Assembly: GCA_017526725.1 (NCBI GenBank)
Contig: JAFXRA010000170.1
Span: 1 to 16,878, forward strand
Length of the DNA stretch: 16,878 nt
Source of the DNA: Candidatus Rifleibacteriota bacterium
GTDB lineage: Bacteria; Riflebacteria; Ozemobacteria; Ozemobacterales; Ozemobacteraceae
Direction: 5' to 3'
This document shows, one piece after another, positions 5,584 to 13,794 of the stretch. The notes below the pieces were generated by a model, which ran no database searches, was not told the origin of the DNA, and saw only the letters and a program-made list of their open reading frames with translations. Made by a program: the position numbers and the translations under genes. Each line of letters starts with the position of its first letter. Within the stretch, counting starts at the first letter, position 1.

Positions 5584-5642
5584 CCCACGGGCGACATTTG
5601 TCGCCGTCCCACAACGAAGTGTCTCACAGCGTAGTGTTCCAC
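5584..5642 (-). repeat. Hairpin-core repeat, copy E (reverse orientation)
   Basis: On the minus strand: left part with ACGCTGTG, GACACTTCGTTGTGGGAC, stem GGCGAC, loop AAAT, stem GTCGCC (plus-strand arms 5590-5595 and 5600-5605), then CGTGG. The stem is perfect and is the most diverged of the five. The loop is not TGAC and the right box begins with C, so loop and box tolerate change while pairing is kept. Confidence 0.85.
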
Positions 5643-5666
5643 TTATATCAAAAATAAGATGTACTA

Positions 5667-5695
5667 TTGCTAAGTTTCTTCATTTTCATTATACT
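5667..5695 (+). promoter_or_regulatory. Sigma70-type promoter of the two-gene exported-protein unit
   Basis: TTGCTA (5667-5672), a 17-nt spacer and TATACT (5690-5695) predict a start near 5702, about 39 bases before the ATG at 5741. It begins about 25 bases outside core copy E, at the edge of the repeat block. Confidence 0.65.
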
Positions 5696-5740
5696 TAAAA
5701 AATCATCTTCAATAATTAGATATAAAAAGAGGAGTTTAAT

Positions 5741-6781
5741 ATGTTAAAGAAACTCTTGGCCTTGGCGGCAGTTGTGCTTATTACAAGCTGCTCCTTTGCT
5801 GCTGAAATAAATTCATCAAAGTATATCAAAGCTCTCAAACAATATGCTGACAGCATCTCTCAAGTTAATTACAACATGAAAGAGTTAGACGGTCAGAAAG
5901 AACCCGAAGCATTAGACGTAGCCTTATCTAATGCTGAAAAGGCAGAAAATAATATGGAAAATATCATATCCTCTCTTAAAGAAGAAAAGGATATTTCTGA
6001 AGCTTATAAACTTACTGTTGCTTTTTCAAAAAAGTCAGAATTGAATGAATACGCTGCACAGCGTGTTTTCAAGATGCTTCATTCAAAAACCAATTTTCTG
6101 TCTGCAGATAATAATCAGGTCAGTAGTAGCTTAGATGAAAAAATCACAAAGAGAACTGCTCAGGCCCCGGCTGCTAATTCTCAGAATCTTATGAAGAAGC
6201 GCCATAAACGCCTCATCATGATTGATACTCCAATGGCAGAAGCAATTGTTTGTTTCGAAGATACTGGAACCAACAGACGTGTAATCAATTTAAACAAGAT
6301 TTTCAAAAGACACGGCTGCAAAATCATTTCCTCTTATGTTAACGAAAATAAAAAGGGTGATAGATGCTGCTTCTACTTCTCTGGTAAAAAGTATGTTATC
6401 GATGCTTTGTTAGGTCATTTTGACGGCAGCGTTGTAAATTCTGACCTTAAAGCTGCAGTTAAAGTAACTACAGGTGGTTTTTGGGGCGGAAAGAAAAATT
6501 ACACTTTTTATCTTGGGCCAAAACGCAGCAACAAAGATGTAATGGGTGAACTTGCCTGGTATAAGACAAGAATTGAACATGATCCTATCGCTTTCTTCGC
6601 AGAAAACAACTATGACGAACTTGCTACAATTGCTTCCAATGAAACCGTTGCAGGTATCAAGAAACTCCTCTTCAAGAATGTTAAAGTTGAAGTTTGGGTC
6701 TTTGCAGGCGATATGACAGAAGCTGATTCTATTTATCATAACAAGCTTGAATTAGGCGATATCTACATAGATGCTAAATAA
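5741..6781 (+). CDS. Exported protein of unknown function (possible lipoprotein)
   Basis: I do not recognise this 346-aa protein. It starts with a clear export signal: lysines at 3-4, a hydrophobic core, then ITSC (14-17), which fits a lipobox with Cys17; a conventional cleavage a few residues later (SFA-A) is the alternative. Residues about 25-120 look helical and polar. A lysine/arginine patch KKRHKRL follows at about 152-158, and then a mixed alpha/beta C-terminal region containing KGDRCCFYFSGKKY and a glycine-rich TTGGFWGGKKNY stretch. The ATG has GAGGAG (5729-5734) six bases before it. The next gene begins 19 bases after the stop and also encodes an exported protein with a Cys-x-Phe-Ala-Ala signal end, so the two probably act together in the envelope. 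No membrane segment other than the signal is seen. Confidence 0.8.
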   Translation: MLKKLLALAAVVLITSCSFAAEINSSKYIKALKQYADSISQVNYNMKELDGQKEPEALDVALSNAEKAENNMENIISSLKEEKDISEAYKLTVAFSKKSELNEYAAQRVFKMLHSKTNFLSADNNQVSSSLDEKITKRTAQAPAANSQNLMKKRHKRLIMIDTPMAEAIVCFEDTGTNRRVINLNKIFKRHGCKIISSYVNENKKGDRCCFYFSGKKYVIDALLGHFDGSVVNSDLKAAVKVTTGGFWGGKKNYTFYLGPKRSNKDVMGELAWYKTRIEHDPIAFFAENNYDELATIASNETVAGIKKLLFKNVKVEVWVFAGDMTEADSIYHNKLELGDIYIDAK

Positions 6782-6800
6782 GGACAAAGGAGAAAGAAAA

Positions 6801-8123
6801 ATGAAATCAAATAACATTATAAAGACTGCTTTGGTTCTTACATTAGCTGCTTCAACCTGTGGTTTTGCCGCAAATGAATCTGATATAGAAAGCTTGGAAA
6901 AACAACTTATTTTCGTTGAAAACCAAATGTTCACTCCCGAACTTCGTTTGGATGACTTACATAAAGAACGTTCACAATATGACGGAATTAGCGGCTGGTT
7001 TAAGGGCAGCAAAAAGAAAGCTCTTGATGCTGAAATAGAAAAACAGGAAGCAGAAGTCAACAAGCTTTCTGGAGATATGAACAAACTTTCTGCTCAGATA
7101 CAGTCTATGGTTTTTGAAGTTGCAAAGACTTTTGAAGCTAAAGGGAAGTATGATAAAGCTATAGAATACTATATGAAGGTCAGCAACCGAACAGATACTG
7201 TTCGTGCCAGAATAGCGGCTTGCTATAAAGCTAAAAAAGATTATCAGCAGGCTATCAGGTGGCTGTTGGATATGTCTCGCACAGATTCAACCCTTCTAGA
7301 AGTTGTTGACTGCTATCATCTTGATAACTGTCCGAAACAGGCTATTTCCTGGTTGTTTGAAATATTGGAGCCCTTCCAGAACAATGCAGCTGAAAAGACA
7401 GCTCTTAAGCTGATTGAAGAATATAAATACTCTGAACTGCTTTATGATTATCCAAATTATTATACAAGACTTTCAGACATTTATATTAAAAAGGCTTTTG
7501 CAAACTATAAAAATAATATTGGAACAGCCAATTCTGACTATAAGAAAGCTGTAGACCTCCGCTGCAAAGAAAATAATGAAGTAGCTTCAACAGTAAGTAT
7601 GAAAATAGTCAGTGCTTATCAAACCAAGTATACTGAAGCATTAGAAATTCTTAATCGTCAGAAAGATGCTGCAGAACGCAATTATCAAGATAAATTGAGA
7701 AGTGCAGAAAACGAAATAGATGATGCAGAACGCCGCTTAAGAAGAGCTATTGGTGATTCTGAAAGACATTATATGGATATGGTTAGAAATGCTGAAATGG
7801 CACTGAAACGAGCTGAAGATAACTTAAGAAAAGTTGAAGGCAATCCAGAAGCCACTCAGCAGCAAAAAGACAGTGCCAGACGTTCTGTTGATAATGCTAG
7901 AAGAGAAATAGACAGAGTAAGACATGATAAACCAAGAATCATTCATGATTATTTGAGACCTTACGAAAATAGAGTTAGAGAAGCAAAAGAAGAAAGAGAC
8001 AAACTTGTTAGAGATAAAAACAATATAATTGAAAAATATATTGCTCCTTACAAGAAAGCCGCTAATGAAGCCAAGGATGTAATGGGAATCATTAAGAACC
8101 TTCATAGTGCTAACTTTAAATAA
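6801..8123 (+). CDS. Exported TPR/coiled-coil protein of unknown function
   Basis: The start is placed at ATG 6801, because AAAGGAG (6786-6792) lies 8 bases before it and the product then opens with a typical signal peptide ending in CGFAA. An upstream in-frame ATG at 6771 overlaps the previous gene and would bury the signal, so it is rejected. The 440-aa protein has an N-terminal coiled-coil pair (about residues 15-95), a helical-repeat middle resembling TPRs (KYDKAIEYYMKV and DYQQAIRWLLDM), and a long, highly charged C-terminal coiled coil from about residue 280, rich in R, E, D and K. Few prolines interrupt it. It is probably periplasmic or surface-located and structural or scaffold-like; no enzyme motif is visible. 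A terminator 20 bases later ends the unit. Confidence 0.8.
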   Translation: MKSNNIIKTALVLTLAASTCGFAANESDIESLEKQLIFVENQMFTPELRLDDLHKERSQYDGISGWFKGSKKKALDAEIEKQEAEVNKLSGDMNKLSAQIQSMVFEVAKTFEAKGKYDKAIEYYMKVSNRTDTVRARIAACYKAKKDYQQAIRWLLDMSRTDSTLLEVVDCYHLDNCPKQAISWLFEILEPFQNNAAEKTALKLIEEYKYSELLYDYPNYYTRLSDIYIKKAFANYKNNIGTANSDYKKAVDLRCKENNEVASTVSMKIVSAYQTKYTEALEILNRQKDAAERNYQDKLRSAENEIDDAERRLRRAIGDSERHYMDMVRNAEMALKRAEDNLRKVEGNPEATQQQKDSARRSVDNARREIDRVRHDKPRIIHDYLRPYENRVREAKEERDKLVRDKNNIIEKYIAPYKKAANEAKDVMGIIKNLHSANFK

Positions 8124-8143
8124 GCAATAAGATTTCAAAATAA

Positions 8144-8178
8144 AAACAATCTCTCAAATAATGAGAGATTGTTTTTTT
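8144..8178 (+). terminator. Intrinsic terminator
   Basis: A 13-bp perfect stem AAACAATCTCTCA (8144-8156) and TGAGAGATTGTTT (8162-8174) with a 5-nt loop, continuing as a run of seven T. It ends the two-gene exported-protein unit. The A-rich left flank means it could also work on the other strand. Confidence 0.9.
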
Positions 8179-8225
8179 ATGTGCTATTGATTTTTCTTTC
8201 AGAAATGGTTAAGATTAAGGCTATT

Positions 8226-9407
8226 ATGATTAAGAATGTACACTTTAAAGCTTTGATTCTGGGTTTGTTTCTTCTGTTGAATCCCTTGTGTTGTCCGGCT
8301 ATAGATACTAGTTCCGGGCCAGTGTTTTTCATTGGTGAAGACATTATCCATCCAAAAGGCTTGGTTATTGCGGTAAATGAAATATCTAGAAAGCCGCATA
8401 CAGAAGGCTTAGGCATATCCATACCCAAAGAAGATCTGATTTTGAATCTTACTTTATTAAATAACGGTTATAACGATTTATCTGTTAACTTAATGGAAGA
8501 TTTTTCCCTGGATATGGGAATGCATCTTTATAAACCTTTGCCAGACGAATATTCCAGAGTTAAAGTAGATAATATCACTATTGGAGCAGGTACACAGTCT
8601 AGAATTAATTTAAAGTTCAGGATTAGTTCAGAAGAAAAAAATGCTCCTGAGTTGATTTTTAATTTTGATAATTCAAGCGTTAGAATAATATGTGACGAAC
8701 AGCTTGGAAAGATTGTTTCTGAAGGAAGTGTTTCCTTCGGCTCAAAAGAGGATATCGCGGAAGCTGCAAAGATTCTGGTAGAAGCAGGGAGACTTACTGC
8801 TGCTAAAGGACTATGCGAAGCTGTTTTGATTCGAAATCCAAATGATTGTCAGTTTTTACTGCTGATGGCAAAAATCTACAGTACAGTAGAAGAAGATGAT
8901 CAAACCGCTTTTTATTTAAGAAAAATAGACGTAACTAAGATGAGTGGTGCTGATGAAGCTGAAGAAGCTGCTATATTGGCTAATTCTATTGGTTATTCTG
9001 ACGTTGCAGTATCTATTCTATCTGCTTTCGATAATTCCGGGCTGCTCAATGATAATCAGAAAGCTTTGCTTGCCCGCTCATATTACTATGAAAATGAGCT
9101 TCAACCAGCCATAAATATCTTAAACAGACTTTTTGCTTCTGGTTATAGCAAGCCTGGTGCTTATTTTACAATGGGCAATATTTTAAATAAGGCTATGGAT
9201 TACGAACAGGCTGTTTATTACTGGGAAAAAGCAGTTGAAGGCGATCCTGAATATTCTGAAGCTTTGTTTAATATAGGTGTAGGTTATTATAAACTTGGAA
9301 ATATCAACAAAGCCAGGGATTATTGGAATAAAGTTATTTCCAGCAATCCTGATTCTACAACTTTGAGAGCAGCACAAGATGCTTTACAAGGAACAGAAGA
9401 CTTTTAA
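8226..9407 (+). CDS. Exported TPR-repeat protein heading the scp operon
   Basis: ATG 8226 is chosen because TAAGG (8216-8220) stands five bases upstream and the product then begins with a signal peptide (hydrophobic from about residue 9, end near CCPA). Upstream in-frame starts lie in or just after the terminator and lack a ribosome-binding site. The 393-aa protein has an N-terminal beta-rich region of about 150 residues (SGPVFFIGEDIIHPKGLVIAV onward). Helical repeats follow from about residue 170, ending in two recognisable TPRs (FTMGNILNKAMDYEQAVYYW, then FNIGVGYYKLGNINKARDYW). It is likely a periplasmic protein-interaction module. The stop lies 21 bases before scpA, so they are probably co-transcribed, though no functional link to ScpA is established. 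No clear promoter is seen. Confidence 0.78.
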   Translation: MIKNVHFKALILGLFLLLNPLCCPAIDTSSGPVFFIGEDIIHPKGLVIAVNEISRKPHTEGLGISIPKEDLILNLTLLNNGYNDLSVNLMEDFSLDMGMHLYKPLPDEYSRVKVDNITIGAGTQSRINLKFRISSEEKNAPELIFNFDNSSVRIICDEQLGKIVSEGSVSFGSKEDIAEAAKILVEAGRLTAAKGLCEAVLIRNPNDCQFLLLMAKIYSTVEEDDQTAFYLRKIDVTKMSGADEAEEAAILANSIGYSDVAVSILSAFDNSGLLNDNQKALLARSYYYENELQPAINILNRLFASGYSKPGAYFTMGNILNKAMDYEQAVYYWEKAVEGDPEYSEALFNIGVGYYKLGNINKARDYWNKVISSNPDSTTLRAAQDALQGTEDF

Positions 9408-9428
9408 AGAATTTTTGAGCGTGAATAC

Positions 9429-10463
9429 ATGGGTGCTTATCAAGTAAAATTACCGGTTTTTGAAGGTCCTTTCGATTTGCTTTATCATTTGATTGAAGAG
9501 CAGCAAATCGATATTTATGATATTCCTATAGCAAAGATTACAGAACAATATCTTGAGCAAATTCAGATGATGGAAATCCTTGATATGGAGATTGCTTCTG
9601 AATTTCTAGTAATGGCGGCTACTTTGATTGAAATCAAATCAAAAATGCTGCTTCCAAAAGAAAAAACGCAGGAATTTGAAAGCGGCGATGAATTTATTGA
9701 TGAAGGCTATCAGGAAGAAGACGCCAGAGCTCAGTTGGTTGAACAACTGTTGGAATATAAGAAATTTAAACTTTTGGCTCAAGAATTGCGCAAAATGGAA
9801 GGTGCAGCATCAAGAATATATACAAGAACTTACGATATTGAGCGCCAGCCAGAAGAAATACTAGAGATAAATATTGGTCCGGTTGAACTGTTGGACATTT
9901 ATCATACAATCGTAAGGCGTCGTCTGATGCCTCCGATTCATAGAGTTGTTCTAAATAAGTTAAGCATAATAGACAGAATGAAAGAAATTCGAGATATGCT
10001 TAAGAAATTTAAAGGGGAAATAACTTTCGCGAGATTGTTGAAAAAAGATAATTCCCGCTATGAAACTGTCTTGTCATTCATGGCTATTTTAGAAATGATT
10101 AAAGATGGCGAAATCGGTTGCAGCCAGGATGGCAATTTCAAGCCTATTCTGATTATTCCCCAGAATAAGAAAAGTAAATCTAAGAGCAAAACCCAGGTTA
10201 ATGACGAAGAAGATCAGCCTGATGATGTCTCTAAGATGCCTTTGGCAAAGACTATTAAAAGGTCAGATGATGATATAAGGTCTATTAAGATTAAAGATAT
10301 TCCTGAAGAAATGCTTAGATTCAAGACACCTTCTGAAATTGCTGCTGAAAAAGCGGCGGCTGAGGCCCAGGCTTTAGCTGAAAGTGTTCCTGTAACTCCT
10401 GACTTAGAGATAGTTAGCGAATCAAATGGTGAAGACAGTAATATTCCGACTAATGAAAGTTAG
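9429..10463 (+). CDS. scpA: ScpA, kleisin subunit of the SMC-ScpAB condensin
   Basis: ScpA bridges the heads of the SMC dimer and binds ScpB, helping to compact and segregate the chromosome. The N-terminal SMC-neck-binding helices are plain: FEGPFDLLYHLIEEQQIDIYDIPI (split here by pattern at 11-34), then EFLVMAATLIEIKSKMLLP. The C-terminal winged helix covers about 165-243. A tail of about 100 residues (244-344) follows, rich in K, S, D and E with an alanine-rich stretch; it makes the protein much longer than the usual 240-270 aa. The start has only a weak purine site. scpB follows 36 bases after the stop, the classical arrangement. Confidence 0.96.
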   Translation: MGAYQVKLPVFEGPFDLLYHLIEEQQIDIYDIPIAKITEQYLEQIQMMEILDMEIASEFLVMAATLIEIKSKMLLPKEKTQEFESGDEFIDEGYQEEDARAQLVEQLLEYKKFKLLAQELRKMEGAASRIYTRTYDIERQPEEILEINIGPVELLDIYHTIVRRRLMPPIHRVVLNKLSIIDRMKEIRDMLKKFKGEITFARLLKKDNSRYETVLSFMAILEMIKDGEIGCSQDGNFKPILIIPQNKKSKSKSKTQVNDEEDQPDDVSKMPLAKTIKRSDDDIRSIKIKDIPEEMLRFKTPSEIAAEKAAAEAQALAESVPVTPDLEIVSESNGEDSNIPTNES

Positions 10464-10499
10464 CATTATTCCAAGCATAAAAAGAGATAGGGTAATAAC

Positions 10500-11387
10500 A
10501 TGGATGAATATAAAGATATGGAAATGGCCGCAGATGCCGAAAATGAACAAGAACTGAATAAATTGGAGGGGGTTGGCGATAGCGAAAAGTTTTCTGTTGA
10601 AGGGAATCTTTTTGATGAAGCCCCAATAGCAGATCATGATTCTTTATGCGCGGCTTTAGATGGAATATTGCTTGTAAACAGCAAACCAATCACTTATGAA
10701 AAGCTTTCTCAGGTTCTTGGAATTTCAATGGAATTAACGGAACAACTTGTTTTAGCCCGTAAAAAAGACTATGACGATGACAACAAATGCGGAATCCAGA
10801 TTGCTATTCTAGAAAACGGTGTACAGCTTGCAACAAAGGCTAAGATTTCTCAGTTTATACAAAGGCTTGATGGGCAAAAGCTGGTATCTCTTTCATTACC
10901 TGCTTTGGAAACACTTTCTGTAATTGCTTTTAAACAGCCTATTACAAAAGCTGAAATAGATGCTATTCGTGGAGTTAACAGTGAAGGTGTTGTAAACACT
11001 TTATTAGAAAAGAAATTAATTTATATTTCTGGTGAAAAGCAGGTTTTAGGAAAGCCTAGACTCTATTCGACAACACAGGATTTCTTATATTACTTTGGAA
11101 TGAACAGTCTGAAGGAACTGCCTGTTCCTACAATAGATATTAACGAGGCGTTGGCTCAAGAAGGTCAGAATCCTGCATTATTAGAGCAGCAAAAAGTTGC
11201 TGAAAAAGATTTTAATACAAGTCAGGGGTTTGTGCCGATAGAAGATAATAATAACGATTTGGGTGAAGTGTCAGAAAATGAAACAACAGCCTCTGAAATA
11301 AATGAAACTGTTGATGAAAGCTTGTCTGATAAAGCTTTTGACGAGCAGAATAATGATGATACGGAACCTCAAAATACTGGAGAATAG
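10500..11387 (+). CDS. scpB: ScpB, partner of ScpA in the SMC complex
   Basis: ScpB dimerises and binds the central part of ScpA to complete the condensin. The conserved core begins near residue 47 (LDGILLVNSKPITYEKLSQVLG, the first winged helix). The second winged helix covers about 130-205, with LPALETLSVIAFKQPIT and GKPRLYSTT. The core is flanked by an acidic N-terminal extension of about 45 residues and an acidic, Asn/Glu-rich C-terminal tail of about 85, so the protein is 295 aa rather than about 180-200. AGGG (10489-10492) lies 7 bases before the ATG. The tail of ScpA is also charged, so both partners are extended here. Confidence 0.95.
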   Translation: MDEYKDMEMAADAENEQELNKLEGVGDSEKFSVEGNLFDEAPIADHDSLCAALDGILLVNSKPITYEKLSQVLGISMELTEQLVLARKKDYDDDNKCGIQIAILENGVQLATKAKISQFIQRLDGQKLVSLSLPALETLSVIAFKQPITKAEIDAIRGVNSEGVVNTLLEKKLIYISGEKQVLGKPRLYSTTQDFLYYFGMNSLKELPVPTIDINEALAQEGQNPALLEQQKVAEKDFNTSQGFVPIEDNNNDLGEVSENETTASEINETVDESLSDKAFDEQNNDDTEPQNTGE

Positions 11388-11389
11388 AA

Positions 11390-12703
11390 TTGTCTTCATC
11401 GCCATATCTTAAAAAGGTTCTTGATAACGGAATAACGATTGTTGCAGAAAAAATAGATACAGTTCAAAGTATCGCATTAGGAATGTTTGTTCATAGTGGT
11501 GTAATTTATGAATCAGACAAAATGCATGGGGTTTCTCATTTTATAGAGCATATGATGTTCAAGGGAACCTTGAAGCGTTCTGCAAAAAAGATTGCCAGCG
11601 AGTTTGACCGCATTGGCGGGGTATTGAATGCTTTTACCTCAAAAGATTTTTGCTGCTATTATGCCAGAGTAGTTAAAGATAAATTAGAAAAGGCAATTGA
11701 TGTTCTTGGCGATATGATTATGAACTCCCAGTTCCCGCAGGATGAAATTGAAAGGGAACGCAGGGTTATCTTAGAAGAAATCAAAATGTATGAAGATTCA
11801 CCAGATGAAATTATACATGAATTGCTGGGGCAGAATATCTGGAAAAAAGCCCGACTTGGCCGCCCGATTCTTGGAACCAAGCGAACTGTCGGGGCGATGA
11901 CTAGAGATGATATTTTCGAAGTTTTTGAAAACCAGTATGTAACAGAAAATCTTTTAATATGTATTGCCGGAAATTTTGATTGGGATAAGCTTTGCTTGCT
12001 GATCGACAAAAAGCTTAAAAATATGCGCAAAGGCACTTTCAATCGTAAATTACAGAGAATCAAACCTTCTGCAGATGCCTCTGTATATGTTAAAAATATG
12101 GAACAGGTTCATCTGACTCTCGGCACAGAAGGGGTTTCTTTTTCTGACGACAGACGTTTTGCGCTGACTATTTTAAATGCTGCTTTCGGCGGTGGAATGA
12201 GCAGCCGTTTGTTCCAGGAAGTTCGTGAAAAGCGAGGCCTGGCTTATACTGTTTATTCTTATCATACATCTCTTGCCAACACTGGTTTGTTCGGTATTTA
12301 TGCAGGAACTTCCATGAACCAGCTTCCAATGGTGCTGGAAGTATGCCGAAAAGAAATGGAAAAATTCAAAGATAAAGGTATAAGCACAAGAGAATTAAAT
12401 GCAACTCGTGAACAGCTTGAGGGGAATATGCTTTTGGGCTTAGAAAGCATGACCAACAGAATGAATAGGCTGTCGATGGGCTTTTTGTATAATGTAGAGC
12501 CTCTCGCTCCTGAAGATACTTTGGCTCCTTATCTTGCTGTTACTACTGATGAAGTCAATCGCCTTGCACAGGATTTATTAGACGAAAAGAAATTAGCTAT
12601 AACAATTATAGCTCCTACGGCTGATATCGGCCCTATTTTGGAGAAATCAGGCTATAGCAAAAGAAATATTGAATTATTAAAAGCAGAAAGGATAGAACAA
12701 TGA
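11390..12703 (+). CDS. M16-family zinc peptidase (processing-protease type)
   Basis: This 437-aa zinc endopeptidase of the MPP/YmxG-like group has the inverted zinc motif HFIEH (H50, E53, H54) and the third ligand at E130, exactly 76 residues after H54 as in the family. The second lobe keeps the substrate-binding segment REKRGLAYTVYSY. It should be active and cytosolic, as no signal peptide is present. The start is TTG at 11390. It is supported by GGAG (11379-11382) inside the end of scpB, seven bases upstream, and by alignment of the KVLDNGITIVAE beginning with the family. Only two bases separate it from scpB and its stop overlaps the next start. It processes short peptides in relatives; its target here is unknown. 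Confidence 0.93.
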   Translation: MSSSPYLKKVLDNGITIVAEKIDTVQSIALGMFVHSGVIYESDKMHGVSHFIEHMMFKGTLKRSAKKIASEFDRIGGVLNAFTSKDFCCYYARVVKDKLEKAIDVLGDMIMNSQFPQDEIERERRVILEEIKMYEDSPDEIIHELLGQNIWKKARLGRPILGTKRTVGAMTRDDIFEVFENQYVTENLLICIAGNFDWDKLCLLIDKKLKNMRKGTFNRKLQRIKPSADASVYVKNMEQVHLTLGTEGVSFSDDRRFALTILNAAFGGGMSSRLFQEVREKRGLAYTVYSYHTSLANTGLFGIYAGTSMNQLPMVLEVCRKEMEKFKDKGISTRELNATREQLEGNMLLGLESMTNRMNRLSMGFLYNVEPLAPEDTLAPYLAVTTDEVNRLAQDLLDEKKLAITIIAPTADIGPILEKSGYSKRNIELLKAERIEQ

Positions 12704-13791
12704 CTAAAGAAAGAATTAATGCTTTAAGAAAGAGATTTACAAATAATTACGAAGCAGTAATTATTACAAACTTAAATAATGTTAGATATCTCTGTGGATA
12801 TACAGGTTCCAATGGAACACTGGTTATTAGTAAAAAAGCAGCTATGTTTTTTACTGATTTCCGTTATCAGGAACAGAGCCAGAGAGAAATCAACGGTTGT
12901 GCTCAGATTCTTATCTGCAAAAATGGCGAAGATAAAGGCGTTTTTGAAAAGATTAACGAAATGGGCATTAAGTCATTGGGTTTTGAAAAGTCTTTAGATG
13001 TTGGACGTTATTTGCAGTTTGCTAAACTTTTTAAGGGTAATAAACTGATTCCAACCGAAAACCTGGTTGAAGAATTAAGACAATATAAAGACAAAGACGA
13101 AGCAAAGGCTCTTCAGACTGCTTTTGATATTGCAGATAACTCTCTGGCTGCTCTTCTTGACGATATCTGTCTGGAAATGAGCGAAATAGACGTAGCTGCT
13201 CTTCTAGAATTCTATATGAAGATTAATGGTTCTGAAATGCCCAGTTTTGATACTATCGTAGCTTCTGGCCCAAATTCTTCCTGCCCGCATCATCAGCCTA
13301 CAGAACGAAAAATTCAAAAAGGCGATATGCTGAAAATTGATTTTGGCGCAACTTATAAGGGTTATCATTCCGATATGACCAGAACTTTCTTTATTGGAAA
13401 AGCTTCAGCAAAGTTCAAGAAAATCTATAATATAGTTGCAGAAGCTCAAAAGAAAGCAATTGAAGCTATTAAGATAGGTGAAGAATGCAAAAAAATTGAT
13501 GCAATTGCTAGAAAAGTTATTACTGATGCCGGTTATGCTAAGAATTTCGGCCATGGCTTAGGTCATTCCTTCGGTTTGGAAATACATGAAAAACCAGCAT
13601 TTTCACCTTTAAATCCAAGTAAAATTGAAATCGGTCATACTTATACTGTAGAACCTGGTATTTATCTGCCAGGCTGGGGTGGAATTAGAATCGAAGATTC
13701 TTTCATGATTACAAAAGAAGGTTTGCACAGATTCACTAATTTCCCCAACGATTTGATTGAATTAGATCTTCCAGAATCTAAAGAAAACTAA
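12700..13791 (+). CDS. M24B Xaa-Pro aminopeptidase/dipeptidase
   Basis: This 363-aa cytosolic metallopeptidase releases the N-terminal residue from peptides whose second residue is proline, or cleaves Xaa-Pro dipeptides. The N-terminal creatinase-like domain (about 1-130) precedes the pita-bread domain. All five dinuclear metal ligands are visible: D214 (KIDFG), D225 (HSDMTRT), H289 (HGLGH), E318 (TVEPGIY) and E332 (GIRIED). H296 matches a second conserved active-site histidine. Length fits the short bacterial YqhT/PepQ-like group. The start codon overlaps the M16 stop in ATGA, indicating coupling. With the M16 peptidase it forms a peptide-degradation pair at the end of the scp operon. Aminopeptidase versus prolidase activity cannot be decided. 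Confidence 0.93.
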   Translation: MTKERINALRKRFTNNYEAVIITNLNNVRYLCGYTGSNGTLVISKKAAMFFTDFRYQEQSQREINGCAQILICKNGEDKGVFEKINEMGIKSLGFEKSLDVGRYLQFAKLFKGNKLIPTENLVEELRQYKDKDEAKALQTAFDIADNSLAALLDDICLEMSEIDVAALLEFYMKINGSEMPSFDTIVASGPNSSCPHHQPTERKIQKGDMLKIDFGATYKGYHSDMTRTFFIGKASAKFKKIYNIVAEAQKKAIEAIKIGEECKKIDAIARKVITDAGYAKNFGHGLGHSFGLEIHEKPAFSPLNPSKIEIGHTYTVEPGIYLPGWGGIRIEDSFMITKEGLHRFTNFPNDLIELDLPESKEN

Positions 13792-13794
13792 GTT

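Larger units (their letters stand above)
5073..5740. repeat. Repeat block 3: copies D (forward) and E (reverse) with foldback elements
   Basis: I see no supportable gene in these 668 bases. In order: a CCAAGC-GAA-GCTTGG hairpin, core copy D, a short 9-bp tail, a nested palindrome with GGGGGATTTTT (5216-5269), a 7-bp array (5351-5385), an 80-bp foldback (5422-5502), a reverse-oriented 9-bp array, core copy E in reverse, and the promoter of the next gene. The reverse reading frame at 5136-5324 only reads the repeats backwards. Confidence 0.85.

Noticed and set aside
6771..6800. Upstream ATG for the coiled-coil protein gene
   Set aside because: It overlaps the previous gene, lacks a ribosome-binding site and puts charged residues before the signal peptide; ATG 6801 has AAAGGAG at proper spacing.
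8187..8215. Promoter TTGATT-17-TAAGAT before the TPR gene
   Set aside because: Both boxes are weak and the implied start would fall after the ribosome-binding site of ATG 8226.
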